Below are positions 43,325 through 54,525 of a stretch of DNA of 62,237 nt, in pieces. How positions within the stretch are numbered: the stretch's first letter is position 1; each line of letters opens with the position of its first letter. The stretch is from Haplomitrium mnioides. Taxonomy: Eukaryota; Marchantiophyta; Haplomitriopsida; Calobryales. The DNA lies in assembly GCA_049999725.1 (NCBI GenBank), contig JBNGIS010008459.1, positions 1-62,237 on the forward strand, in the 5' to 3' direction. Under the pieces are notes generated by a model. That model saw only the letters and a list, made by a program, of their open reading frames with translations, made no database searches and had not been told where the DNA came from. A program made the position numbers and the translations under genes.

Positions 43325-43758
43325 TGTAAAAGAATCTCAAAGACCAAATCCAAATGAGTAAGAACTCATGGTGAACTCTAATAGAGTACTTCAACCAAAA
43401 GCAACTCAAAGTCCAAGCTAGGATTAAGAGTGCAAGAAAAAGCCAAGCAACCAAAGAACCCAAGTGATTCGAGAGGAACTCCAAAATGAGGAGTGGAGCT
43501 AAGAAGCCCTTCTTTTTATACAAGAGAAGAGGGTGTCTTCCCTCTTTCTTCACTTACAAGTCACTTCTAATTTCAGCCCTAAAGGTGACTCTCTACCAAA
43601 AGTGACTTCAAAATCAAGTAACCTAAAAGTGACTCTCTACCAAAAGTGATTTCAAAGACAAGTAATCCAATCTTAACTCTAAAAGTGACTCACTACGACT
43701 TCCTTCACTCCTCTTTATTTTCTTATAAATAGCATAACCTTATGCTTGTACTATTACA
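43325..43758 (-). repeat. Family A 3' LTR (copy A1)
   Basis: It begins TGTAAAAGAATCTC and ends TACTATTACA. It holds two copies of a CTAAAAGTGACTCTCTACCA-like unit that occurs once in copy A2. TATTTATACAAGAG on one strand and CTTATAAATAG on the other are TATA-like. Confidence 0.93.
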
Positions 43759-45200
43759 TAATCCTTGCCTTCTAGTCGATGACGTCCTCGTCATTGCCGC
43801 AACTTTCAAAAATGTTAATAGCTTCTTGAGCATTCTCAAGATTTGAAGAAGGTTCTCAAGTAGCATCATGAAGTGGATAGCCTTTCTACAAAACCTTGTA
43901 TTGAACTTGTGGATGCCGCCTTCGCTTGATAACTCTTTTTGCCAAAAAGCGGTCTACTTCAAATTCTTTATGATCATCAAGAACAATGGTCGGAGGAGGA
44001 AGTTGAACACGATTTGGAAAAGAAGATATACTAGGAACAAAAGGCTTAAGTTTAGACACATGGAACATGGGATGAATCTTCATATGAAGAAGAAGATCAA
44101 GTTTATAAGCAACGGAAGAAATAACATGAGAAATAGAGAAAGGACCAATCCAAGTAGGAGATAACTTATGGACTTGAGTTTCTAAAGACAATGGAAGATT
44201 ATGAGTGGATAACATAGCTTAGTCACCTAAAACATAAGAGCAATCATGATGATGTTTATCGGCAAATTGTTTTTGTTGATTTTGAACAATAACAAGATGG
44301 TTTCGGGCATCTTGCAACGAGGAAGATAAACGAGACAAAAAGGTAGAAAGACTATGAACATTGGAAGACGAAAGAGAAAGCAAACATCAAGAACAAGAGG
44401 ATGTTGACCAAAATTAAGAAAGAAAGGAGAAAAACCAGTACTTGCTTGTTTGGAGTTGTTGTATACAAACTCTACAGCCGGTAAAAAACTGTCCCAATCC
44501 GTATGATGAACATTGATAAACGTTCAAAGCATATCCTCCACAATGCGATTTGCACGTTCGGTTTGCCCATATGTTTGAGGATGATACGCCATAGACATAG
44601 ATAGTTTGGTAGCCAAAAGTGTGAATAACTTTTGCCAAAACTTCCTAGTGAATTGTGGATCTCTATTAGATATAAGTACCTTTGGCATTCCATGATATTG
44701 GAAGATTGTATCAAAATAAATCTTCGTCAATTATGGAGCATCCACCGTATCCACTGTCGGTGCTAGATGAATTTGTTTGCTTAGCTTATCTACAAACACC
44801 ACAATAGCCGTAAATCCACAAGGCGTGGTTGGAAGCAAAGTGATAAGATCCAAACTTATATGTTCCCACTGAGTAGTAGGAATCTATAATGGTTGCAGAA
44901 GACCAGCTGGTTTTTGATTTGAAGTCTTGTTTCATTGATAATTTTCACAAGAACAAACAAAGCCATGAACATCTCGAGCTAGGTTTGACCACTACCAAGT
45001 CCGTTGAAGCAACTGCATAGTCTTGTCTACTCTCAGATGCCTAGAAATCGGAATATCATGTGCCATTCGAAATCGTAAACATGCCATTCGAAGCGCATCA
45101 TCTTGAGGAACATATATTTGATGGCCTTGATAGAGAACACCATCCTGAATGGAAAAGATGTGATACTCACTATCTTGGACCGTCAAACGTGCTCTAACAA
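43759..45200 (-). pseudogene. Family A integrase and chromodomain (copy A1)
   Basis: From upstream to downstream on the reverse strand come the zinc region (AHDIPISRHLRVDKTMQLLQ), core PKVLISNRDPQFTRKFWQKL (second Asp) and MSMAYHPQTYGQTERANRIV (Glu). The C-terminal part reads WIGPFSISHVISSVAYKLDL and MKIHPMFHVSKLKPF, and the chromodomain reads FEVDRFLAKRVIKRRR. Multiple stops and shifts split it; the chromodomain frame (43886-44215) is the best kept. Confidence 0.9.
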
Positions 45201-46672
45201 GAGTAAAGAAGACGCCTTCTTGTAACTTTTGTCAAAAGTTGTCACTGGTTGCTTCATTAAGATGTAATATACTAGCATTTGCTATCTCTAGTGTATTTAT
45301 TTGATGATCCGATCTTCGAGTCAATGCATCAGGAATAGTGTGGAACCTTTTCGACTTGTACTCCAACTTGAAATCAAAGAGTTGTAGTTGATCTTCCTAT
45401 CGATGATGACGACTTGTTATATTTTCCAAGTGGATTACTTGAAGCAATGGCTTGTGGTCTGTGCGCATAAGTACAAGTTTGCCCAAAAGATAGTGTCTCC
45501 ACACATTGGTAGCATAAACCATTGTTAATTACTCTCGATCTCTTGTAGAATAATTTCTCTCCATCGCATTCAGTCAACTGACATGAATGCAATTGGATGA
45601 AGTCCATCCTCAAACTCTTGTTGTAAAACCGCTCCAATAGCAAAATTAGAAGCATCAAAATCAACTATACAATGCCTCTTTGGATCATATAGTTGTAGAA
45701 TTGGACGAGATGTCACCACATCCTTGAGTTGTTGAAATGCCACTTGCTACTTGGTCGTCTATTTGAACTTTGCATCCTTCCCTAGTAAATCCGTAAGTGG
45801 TGCAACAATATGAGCATAGTAATGATTGAATCTTTGATAAAAACTTGTTAATCCATTAAAATCTCAAACATCCTTTGCATCATTCGGTGTTGGCCACTCT
45901 ACAATAGCCTTAATTTTCTCTTCCTCTATCTTGATGCCATCCGCAGACATTTTATATCCTAGATAAGTCCCCTTTTGCTTCCAAAACTCACACTTAGACT
46001 TCTTGCAATAAAACTTCCAATTGCGTAGTCGTTGTAATACCTATTTAAGATGAGCACGATGCTCAACTTCACTTTTACTAAAGATAAGGATGTCGTCCAA
46101 AAATACCAACACTGACTTATCCAATATCCCACCAAAAACTCGATGTATTTGATCCATAAATATCGTCGGAGCATTAGTAAGACCAAATGTAAGAACTTTC
46201 CACTCAAAATGCCCATACCTTGTATGAAAAGCTGTCTTTGATACATCACTTGGCTTGATTGGAATTTGCCAATAGCCACTTCAAAGCTCCAACTTAGAAA
46301 AGAATTGTGCACCACTCAATTGATCCAACAAATCATCAATAAGAGGTAGACGATAGGCATTCTTCACTGTTTGACTGTTCAATCCTTGATAATCCGTACA
46401 AAGACAAAATCCACCATCTTTTTTTGGTACAAAGAATATTGGAGCTCCTCAATAAGAAGTACTATGTTGAATGAAATCCTTCTCAAGAAGATCCGTCAAG
46501 GTCTTGCAAAGCTCTTCCAATTATTGTGGTGATAGTCGATATATAGGTCAATTATAAGGAGTGCTTCTCGATATCAACTCAATTGGAAAAGGTATTCCTT
46601 GATTGTCTGGTAACCCCTTTGGCAAATCCTCCAGAAACACATCTGCAAACTCTTTCAAAATATCATCTATCA
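45201..46672 (-). pseudogene. Family A RT and RNase H (copy A1)
   Basis: The reverse strand retains decayed RT motifs. VLVFLDDILIFSK-like sequence lies at about 46085-46115, an MHQIHRVFGG-like block follows, and RNase H blocks lie near 45374-45664 in several frames. The match to copy A2 (26591-27648) supports the assignment. Stops are dense, so individual residues are uncertain. Confidence 0.8.
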
Positions 46673-47881
46673 TTAAGGTAGGCGCACATTTTCCCCCTCC
46701 TTACTTAAGTCTATGTCGAGTTTAATCCAAACAACAAAGATAGACAACTCTTGCGCCACTGAATTAACATGTTGAACTGATTTAGGCTTCTTCACCAACG
46801 GTGTCGAACACCCCAAAAGAAATTTCTTACCTTGTAAGGTAACTTGAATTTGTCGTTTTCCCCAACCAAATTGAACGGACCTTTTTTCAAGCCAAGGCAA
46901 TCCTAAAATGATGTCATATTGTACAAGTGCAATAACAAATTGTATGCATTCCGTATACTCTTTTCCAATCCTTAGAAGGAATGGCTTTTGAGAGCAAAAA
47001 ACGTCATGCTTTTGGCCATCAACCATAGTCACAACACTCCCCTTGATAGGCCTATATTTTGCTTTAATTATCTTAGTAAAACATAGTGACATAAGATTTT
47101 CAAAACTCCCACTATCGACCAACATTCTACAAGAGTGCTCCTCAATCATACCATCAAGATGGAACACGGTACCTCGAATTCTTGTCAGAATTTTAATTCT
47201 ATTTGAGCTTGTGAGGTTTTGAGAATGTTGTTCGAATGGTTGAGGATGAGAGTTAACTTTTGTAATCGTGAGTAATGAGTCATGCCGCTCCGCCATATGC
47301 ATTACTTTTTCTAATTGAGTAGGCTCTTTCATAGTAACTTCTATTCTCGTGCGAGGCTTCAATTCTCGAACAAAACAATCTAGTACTTCTTCTTCTCTTA
47401 TATCAAGAATTTGCATAATTGTATCTTGAAAACGTGTCACATAACTTCTCATTGTACCAAGTTGCTTCGATTCGGCCAATCGATCTCTTGCTACTTTTGA
47501 AGCATTTACAACCCTAAATCTTGAAATCACTCCTTCTTTGAACTCATGCCAAGAAACAATAGGAGCAACAAATCTACGTTGTGCTTGTTCTATTTGATAT
47601 CTCCACCAAGTCTTTGCAACTCCTTCTAATTGGCTTGCCGCAAATAGAATTCGCCAACTATCCTCTCTAATGTTTGTAGCTTCAAAATATTGTTCACAAT
47701 CAAAAATGAAGTTCTCACAAGCACCACAAGTTACCTTTCCATCATATGTTTTTGGCGTTGGAAATCGCATATAACTCTCTTCTTCTCGAAACATTGCTCT
47801 TTCTTTTATTCCCACTTCCAAAAGACGTGAAAGATGTTCAAGTCGTTGTTCCATTGCTTGAATCACCTCCTCTTGACTCTT
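46673..47881 (-). pseudogene. Family A gag and aspartic protease, main part
   Basis: An almost intact frame of about 400 codons reads SQEEVIQAMEQRLEHLSRLL, TYDGKVTCGACENFIFDCEQ, FAASQLEGVAKTWWRYQIEQ and FVRELKPRTRIEVTMKEPTQ, a typical Retrotrans_gag domain. The protease follows: RMLVDSGSFENLM (DSG loop) and YDIILGLPWLE (ILG-PWL). No CCHC knuckle is seen between the two, unlike family B. The first codons are separated from this block by the LINE. Residues before SQEEV in the open frame derive from the LINE poly(A). Confidence 0.9.
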
Positions 47882-49761
47882 TTTTTTTTTTTGGTTTGAC
47901 CGAAAGTAAACATCTTTATTACTTTCGAGCATCAAAGGTACAACTGCGGCCAGCAATCAGGTCGAGCAGCAAAAAACAACAACCAATCAATCCCTTTCGG
48001 GATCAAGCCTAATAAACCAAAGCAGACCCATACCCTCAATCCAGATTACTACTAACATCCAGATTCCAGTAAACGTTGTCTTCATCACGGATACAGAGAA
48101 AATGCCTAGCCCCCCAAGTTCTGTCAAAGGTTTCCAGTATTTTTTCTCTCTTTTCTTCGCTTTGGGCCTTCCTCCAGTTTCTACAGGTTTCGTGCCAAGC
48201 TTTCTTACCATACTCGATCAATCTCCTCCAGATTTTCTTCTTTAAGCTGTACATATCCATGTACGACTTTTCGAACACAGCATCATTCCTGGAGATCCAT
48301 ATAGAGTAAAGGACTATACCTCTAAGTAGGGACCAGATCTCCTGAGCAATGGACAGGGCCTTCGGAGTTCTGTCGCATAGGATGCATTGCTGCTAGGAAG
48401 GCTTCCACCTTTTGGAGTTGCCCCAGATAGCAAACACTAATCTATTAATTATATTCCCTGCCCAATTCCAGATAGATATGATCCTAGGGCAAAGCCAGAA
48501 ACAGTGAATGATGTCTTCCAGAGTACCCTGCTTGCAGCAGACACACCTTGCATCAATCTCATAACCATGCTTTTCTGTCTTTTTTCTGAAACTCCCAACT
48601 TGCACTCCTCTTTGGACTATCAGCCACATTAGAGTGGCCTCTTTAGCTGACCTGCTCGCCACCTATATAGCAGTTCATCTGGAGGAGTATTTGGTGTCTA
48701 TCGAGCCCTGTGCTTTCCAGCGTTCCAGAACCGGAGTGATTGTTGCTGGTCTGTCCAGGATGAACCGACGGCCTTTCTTGGTTGAGTAGCTACTGAGGGG
48801 TGAATTGTCTTTCCATATCCACATTCCAGGGTCCCAATCTCCCACTCCAATAACAGAGCCAAGTAGTTTGTACTCGGCACTCTAATCTTTTGTGATTGTG
48901 CAGACTCTCATTTTCTTCATCATCACTGAAGGAGGGAGCTGGGGTCGAGTTCCTTCTATTAACATGGAAGACATTGGTGTGACAAAAAACCATGAGCATG
49001 ACTGGGTGAGGTCAGAGGACTGAGTCATGGTTCCTGCCTTCAGATTAGTGTCAGCACTCCACAGGGATATTGCGATGGGGTGTGTGTCCAAACCAGAAGA
49101 GAAGACTCCAGTCCAGTCTCCTTTTCTTAAGTGGCCTGGCCCTTCAAGGAGGAGAGAAGTCCACCTGTCAGGAATCTTATCAATCAGGTCATACCATTTC
49201 TGCTCATACCTTTTGTGCAGCTAAAACCGTTCCTGCACCTCTATCCACTCTAGGAATTCGTATGTTTGATGATTCCAGAGGTCCCCAATCATGTTGATCC
49301 CTACCTGAGACCACTTCAAGGCTGGCCAGCTCTTATTTGACGCCAACAAAGAATTGTCCCCCATTTTATTCCACCAGATGTTTATGCTCACAACCTCTTC
49401 AAAGGACTCTGGAGCCTTCTGTTTTATGGATCTTTTGAGTATTGACCAGGCCTGCCATATCTCATTCCACAGTTGCGAGGTCAACCAGCATGAGGATCTG
49501 CAGTCAGCTACTGTCCACAATAGAGAGGGGCCCCAACCTACTTTACTAAGAGGTCTAGCTTGGCAAGCTCTGTACATAAGGAATGTTTTGCATGTAGAGT
49601 CTCCCGGCAGCACAGTCTTCATAATCCACTTTCCCAGTAAGGCTTGAGTCTGGGCATGAATGTCTATCAGTCCCAACCCTCCTTCTTTCTTTCTCCTCAC
49701 GCAGGTTTCCCATGCCACCGGAGCTCTGCAGGTTTCCCCATTTCTTGACCAGAGGAAGTCT
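47882..49761 (-). mobile_element. 5'-truncated LINE (non-LTR retrotransposon)
   Basis: The insert ends in a 12-T run at 47881-47892 (poly(A) on the reverse strand) and is flanked by a 15-bp duplication, CCTCCTCTTGACTCT, at 47867-47881 and 49762-49776. On the reverse strand it starts inside the RT C-terminus: DFLWSRNGETCRAPVAWETC, KKEGGLGLIDIHAQTQALLG. It continues with a zf-RVT-like domain (48393-48662: CVCCKQGTLEDIIHCFWLCP) and a 3' untranslated tail. Upstream ORF1, endonuclease and most of RT are missing, as is usual for 5' truncation during target-primed insertion. Confidence 0.93.
48393..48662 (-). pseudogene. LINE zf-RVT-like domain
   Basis: An open frame contains EATLMWLIVQRGVQVGSFRK, RCVCCKQGTLEDIIHCFWLC and P-x-x-W, the pattern C-x2-C ... 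H-x3-C of the zinc-binding domain found after plant LINE reverse transcriptases. Confidence 0.85.
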
Positions 49762-49819
49762 CCTCCTCTTGACTCTCCATGTAGCTTACACCAAAAATGA
49801 ATCATGGCTCTAATACCAA
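49762..49819 (-). promoter_or_regulatory. Family A gag start and primer-binding site
   Basis: Reading the reverse strand from the 5' LTR, one base is followed by TGGTATTAGAGCC (49818-49806), an initiator-Met tRNA site with one change from TGGTATCAGAGC. A short leader and ATG GAG AGT CAA GAG follow (start codon 49780-49778). The LINE duplication begins within these first codons, and gag resumes at 47881 in the same frame. Confidence 0.88.
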
Positions 49820-50253
49820 TGTAAAAGAATCTCAAAGACCAAATCCAAAATAGTAAGAACTCATGGTGAACTCTAATAGAGTTCTTCAACCAAAAGCAAC
49901 TCAAGATCCAAGCTAAGACCAAGAGTGCAAGCAAAAGCCAAGCAACCAAAGAACCCAAGGGACTCGAAAGGAACTCAAGAATGAGGAGTGGATCAAAGAA
50001 GCCCTTCTATTTATACAAGAGAAGAAGGTGTCTTCCCTCTTTCTTCACTTACAAGTTACTTCTAATTTCAGCTCTAAAGGTGACTCTCTACCAAAAATGA
50101 CTTTGAAATCAAGCAACCTAAAAGTGACTCTCTACCAAAAGTGACTTCAAAGACAAGTAATCTAATCTTAACCCTAAAAGTGACTCACTACCACTTCCTT
50201 CACTCCTCTATATTTTCTTATAAATATCACAACCTTATGTTTGTACTATTACA
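49820..50253 (-). repeat. Family A 5' LTR (copy A1)
   Basis: 434 bp, the same length as the partner at 43325, with the same TGTAAAAG and ATTACA ends. It adjoins the primer-binding site on its inner side and element D gag on its outer side. Confidence 0.93.
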
Positions 50254-51304
50254 ACATGTAATACAGAGGTTCCGGTTCAGATACAAAACGTTCAAGAGGT
50301 CCACTAGAGAAGACCTGAATGAGTGGTTGAATGGTTTTGAAGGCATAGCTTATGCTAATGAGGAGAACCTGATTAAGGAAACTATTCTCTTTAGAGTGCT
50401 GAAGGGAGAGGATGGTCATTGGTACCAGACTTTATTGGAGGCTACCAAAAGGAATTGGGACACCTTCAAGTCAGCCTTCCAGGAGGAATTCAAGAAGGTA
50501 GGAGGTGAGTCAAATGCCTTGATCAAGATTGGCCAAATGGAAATGAGGAAGACCGAATCTGTATGGAAATTTCTGCAACAATTCCAACGAATGGCTAGGA
50601 AGATCACACCCCCGACATCGGATGGAATGCTCACCTCTTAGTTCATTTCAACCCTGTACAAGAGTTTAGAGGCTTGGGTGAGGAGATCCAAACCCATATG
50701 CCTTGAACATGTAGTGGAAGAAGCCCAATCCTATGTCAAGGCTGAGGTGTCAAGCTCGAAGAGAAGGACAAAGAGGAGGGATGAGTCAGAGAGTTCTTCA
50801 AAGAGTTCCAGCCAAGAGGATAGCTATGATCCTAGCCCCTCTTCAAAATCTGAATCTGATAGTAAGAGCAGCCCAGAAAGCTCAGAGGATGAAAGGTCCC
50901 ATAATAGGCAAAAGAAGAGAGGGAGCAAGAAGAAAAAAGAGGTCAAAGAGAAGAGGGGCAGAAAACATAAGAAACACATGGAGTCTAGGGAGAAAAAGGC
51001 CCACCAAACCTATGACAAAGGCGTTGGGGCAGAAACCAGCAAGAGGAGGGGGTTGAAAGACCCCATAGAGGAAATTAACGCAAAATTGGAGGCAATAACA
51101 ATCCACTTTGTAGGCCTGAAGCTGGAGGGCAAGAAACTTTTGTCACAAAGAGCTCATGTGTGGTATGTGAAGTGTAGAAGTTATGAGCACTCCCCACAAA
51201 AATTCCCCTATTCATTACGTGAGGGAGGATCCACTAGAGTGGTACCAGAAGGAGGTGGGGTATGTGTAAGAGGAGCCACCCGAGCTTGTATACCAGGTGG
51301 TTAG
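50254..51304 (+). pseudogene. Element D gag, second part
   Basis: The frame reads FKRSTREDLNEWLNGFEGIA, then FRVLKGEDGHWYQTLLEATK and WDTFKSAFQEEFKKVGG, a Retrotrans_gag domain. One TAG (50639) precedes ISTLYKSLEAWVRR and a long Ser/Lys/Glu-rich basic tract (50733-51056) that probably binds RNA. A decayed knuckle (CRSYEHSPQKF, 51168-51202) has lost two Cys ligands; a second at about 51425-51465 (CGQPCHISPNC) has lost the first. Confidence 0.85.
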
Positions 51305-53099
51305 TCAACCTCGAACGATGGCAGGAAAACCAGCCAATCTAGTGCCTGGCCAATCAGCTCCATGGGGGCAAGCAAAACCAGAAGGGGCAGAGCTAGGTCC
51401 GAACCAAACTAGGGTGATGGCATGATGGAATTGTGGGCAACCATGCCACATTTCTCCCAATTGTCTGAAGCTCAGAAACCAAGGATATGGCATACCAGCC
51501 ATACTATGTACGAGCTGCAAGAAGGAATGATACCTGGCCAATAATTACCCCCACGCCAAAAGGCAGGAGTTGCCCCTCGTCCTTGTCCAACAACACCACC
51601 ACCACCACCGATCAATTTGGTGACTACTGCATGGGAACATGGGGCAGAATTTTCAGAGGTGGGGATGACTCTAGAGGAGGACTGCTACCGAGTGGCCACA
51701 AGGACAGCAGCCAAGACCAAGGAGAGAAGGAGAAGCCAAGCAGGTTTAGAAGAAAGAGAGGACCGCTAACGTGCTTCCTACCGAGGAGGATTCAGACTAC
51801 AAGAGGGAGCACCCCAAGTTATTCTACCCCAAGCAAGAAGAGGAAGTGAAGAGGCAACTGGAGGCACTAGAGGCAACTGAAACTCAACAAGCAACAGATA
51901 AGACCCTATGGGAGATCAATCTGAGAAATGCAGCTGAGGAGCAGACCAAACAAGACCCGGCAGCCCAGCCACTAAGAGAACCGCTTAGCACTCTCGTACC
52001 TTACAACATTCAAAGGGATGTAAGGGACTGCCTGGTCACTGTGACAGTGGGTCAGCTGATCAGAGACAATCCTGTATACAAGAGGCAGCTCAAGGAGTTA
52101 CTCATGGGCACCAAGAGAAAAAGGAAGCTCCCAACGGTGGGCACCACTACCGACTTGAGGATGATCTCTAAGGACAAAATGGCCCTCAAGATAGACTTCC
52201 AGATAGCAGGGTGTACTATGTCCCTTGTGCCTATGGATGCAAGGGCAGGAGTGAATATTATGGTGGAGGAGACTACCCACCGTCTTGGTTTCAAGACTTT
52301 CCAACCAACCGAAAGAATTATGCAGTTAGTTGACAGGTCTCGGGTTAAGCCCTTAGAGGCCTTGCTGAAGGTTCCAACTTGGATTGGAGGGAAGGAGTTT
52401 GCCCTGAACTACTTGGTTATGAGGCCAACCAGAAGTTCCCCATAACCTGTGTTAATCGAGAGTCCCTTGCTGTATGGTGCCAAAGTGATGCACAATTAGG
52501 GAGACTCTACATTAGTGTTCCGGCCATCCAAGACTATGGTTCATTGTGGACCTGTCCCACATGAGGTGTAGACTACAGAAGATAAGGAGTATGACACATA
52601 GTGGTCAGTGGAGGAGGAGTCAGAGGACGATGACACTTATTGGCTGAAATTGGTGAGCGACGTGATGGAGGCAGATTTTGTCGGCAAAATAGAAACAAGA
52701 GTAAATCAGTTGGAGGCCTTTGTATTCTGGATTGGGGAAACAGAGGAAGGAGGGTCAAGAGTGTCTACCCTCAGCCTTGGACCTAACCAAAAAGGAGAGT
52801 CAAAAGTATCTACTTCTAGCCCTGAAACCGATCTAAAAGAGGAGTCAACTGCAGCCATCATTGCAACAAGGGCTGATCACAAAGGTGGGGAAAGGAAGCC
52901 TGACAAGAAGCCTGCTAAAGGTTGTTTAAGGCTTGCCCAATTGGAGTCAGACTGTGATTCCACTAACAAGAACAAAGTGGAGGTCATACGGGCGGAGTAG
53001 TACCAAGAAATAACGGTTTTCGGCAGGAGGACATTCCAGCTTGGCTTCGCCCTAAACAAGGGGGCTGAGAGAGCTTTTATGTAGACCCTGAGGAACTAC
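51305..53099 (+). pseudogene. Element D spacer and aspartic protease
   Basis: After the second knuckle come an acidic/basic linker (51771-51950) and the protease (52170-52430): LKIDFQIAGCTMSLVPMDAR, AGVNIM (normally DGGAGVNI) and LGFKTFQPTERIMQLVDRSR. The catalytic Asp survives as VPMDARAGVN, with Gly lost. From 52446 to 53000 an open but unrecognised acidic linker precedes RT. Confidence 0.8.
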
Positions 53100-54110
53100 A
53101 ATGACATGTTGCATGGAGTTATACAGATCTGAAGGGCGTGCCCAGGGAATTAAGGAAGCATTGAATCAATTTGGAAGCTGTGAGGTAGTGGCAATATCGG
53201 ATGAATTCATGCTTCTCTCTACTGGTTAAGGAGGAGGTAGATAAGCTCCTAGATGCAGGGTTTACATACCTTGTTCTGAACAGTGAATGGGTCTCCCCTT
53301 TGGTGGTGGTGCCAAAGAAGGTAGGGTTGGACGGAAAACCAAAAATGCGGGTTTGCCAAGATTTCCGCAAGCTGAATGTAGCCACAAAGAAGGACCAATA
53401 CCCCCTACCCTTCACTGATGGCATGCTGGACCTGGTCGCAGGCCAGGAGGTGTGCAATTTCATGGACAGGTACTCGAGTTACAATCAAGTGTGGATATGA
53501 GAGGAAGACCAATTGAAAACTGCTTTTATGACAGAGTGGGGAGTGTTTGAATTTTGGAGGATGTTGTTTGGTCCATGTAATGCACCTGGTACATTCTAGA
53601 GATTGATGGTAAAGATATTTCATGATTACTTGAGAAAGTTCCTTGAGATCTTCATCGACGACTTCATGGTGTATGGTAAGGTAAAAGATCATGAGGAGCA
53701 TGTACAGCTCACATTTCAGCGTTGCAGGGAAACAGGGCTGCGGCTGCACCCTAGGAAATGCTTCTTTACAATGAAGGAAGGGATCTTACTAGGGCATAAG
53801 GTCTCAAGCTAAAGAATCGTGATGGACCAAGAAAAGGTGGCATTATGGCTGGGTGTGGCATTTTTGATGTGTTTGGTGGAGGTGCAGGGATTCCTGGGTT
53901 GCGTGGGCTACTACCGGAGGTTCATCCCCAAATTTGCCTTGGTAGCCTACCACCTTACCGAGATGGTGAAGAGGGGCAGCAATTTTGAGCCAACCGAACC
54001 AAGGAAATCAAGTTTTAACGAACTCAAAAGGGCATTGGCCAATGCCCTGATCCTAACACCCCCAAACTGGTCTAAGAAACTCCCAGGTTTTTGTGTGGAA
54101 GCAGTGCTGA
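53100..54110 (+). pseudogene. Element D reverse transcriptase
   Basis: VNSEWVSPLVVVPKK-like sequence (LNSEWVSPLVVVPKK), MRVCQDFRKLN and PLPFTDGMLDLVAGQ precede NFMDRYSSYNQV with the first catalytic Asp. AFMTEWGVFEFWRMLFGPCN follows, then EIFIDDFMVYGK with the catalytic pair, and CVGYYRRFIPKFA. Stops at about 53500, 53600, 53812 and 54113 break the frame. Confidence 0.92.
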
Positions 54111-54525
54111 ACTAGCTGGATGAGGAAGGAAGGGACCACCTGATCTACTTTTCCAACAGACTCCTCTTAACGGTAGAAAAGAATTACTCGCCCACCGATT
54201 GTGAGACATTGGGAATAATCTACTCGTTGAAAAAATGTAGGCATTACTTGCTGCCCTACAAGGTGGTGTTCCACACGGATCATGATGCTATGAAGTACAT
54301 GGTCAACAAGCTCGATCTAACCGAGAGAGTGGCGAGGTGGATGTTATTGCTCCAGGAATTTGATTTTGAGATACGTGTCAAACTCGGGAAGAAACACCAG
54401 AATACAGATTTTTTCTCGAGGATCAATGGGAAGTGGAGTGAGGAGGGAGTTGGGGACACCTTCCTTGATGAATATCTGTTCCACATTAGAGAAAAGAGAC
54501 CGACAAAATGTGGAGATATCATTTA
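54111..54525 (+). pseudogene. Element D RNase H
   Basis: IYFSNRLLLTVEKNYSPTDC is followed by ETLGIIYSLKKCRHYLLPYK, VVFHTDHDAMKYMVNKLDLT and KKHQNTDFFSRI. The E and two D positions are identifiable, and the first D region (CVEAVLN) is decayed. Confidence 0.9.

Larger units (their letters stand above)
43325..50253 (-). mobile_element. Family A gypsy chromovirus, copy A1, with nested LINE
   Basis: Two 434-bp LTRs (43325-43758 and 49820-50253) enclose, on the reverse strand, primer site, gag, protease, RT, RNase H, integrase and chromodomain. The LTRs differ at about 30 of 434 sites by hand count, so the insertion is old. A LINE at 47882-49761 separates the gag start codon from the rest of gag. 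Pol carries many stops. It lies inside gag of element D. Confidence 0.93.

Noticed and set aside
47882-47956. N-terminal residues of the long gag frame (through KKKK)
   Set aside because: They derive from the LINE tail and poly(A); real gag begins at SQEEV, preceded by the start codon at 49780.
49221-49958. A 245-codon open frame as a single LINE protein
   Set aside because: Only the part below 49761 is LINE; the first residues come from the family A LTR and leader.
43320-50258. GCAAG / ACATG as target duplication of family A copy A1
   Set aside because: Only three of five bases match, so it is not counted as evidence, though decay is possible.
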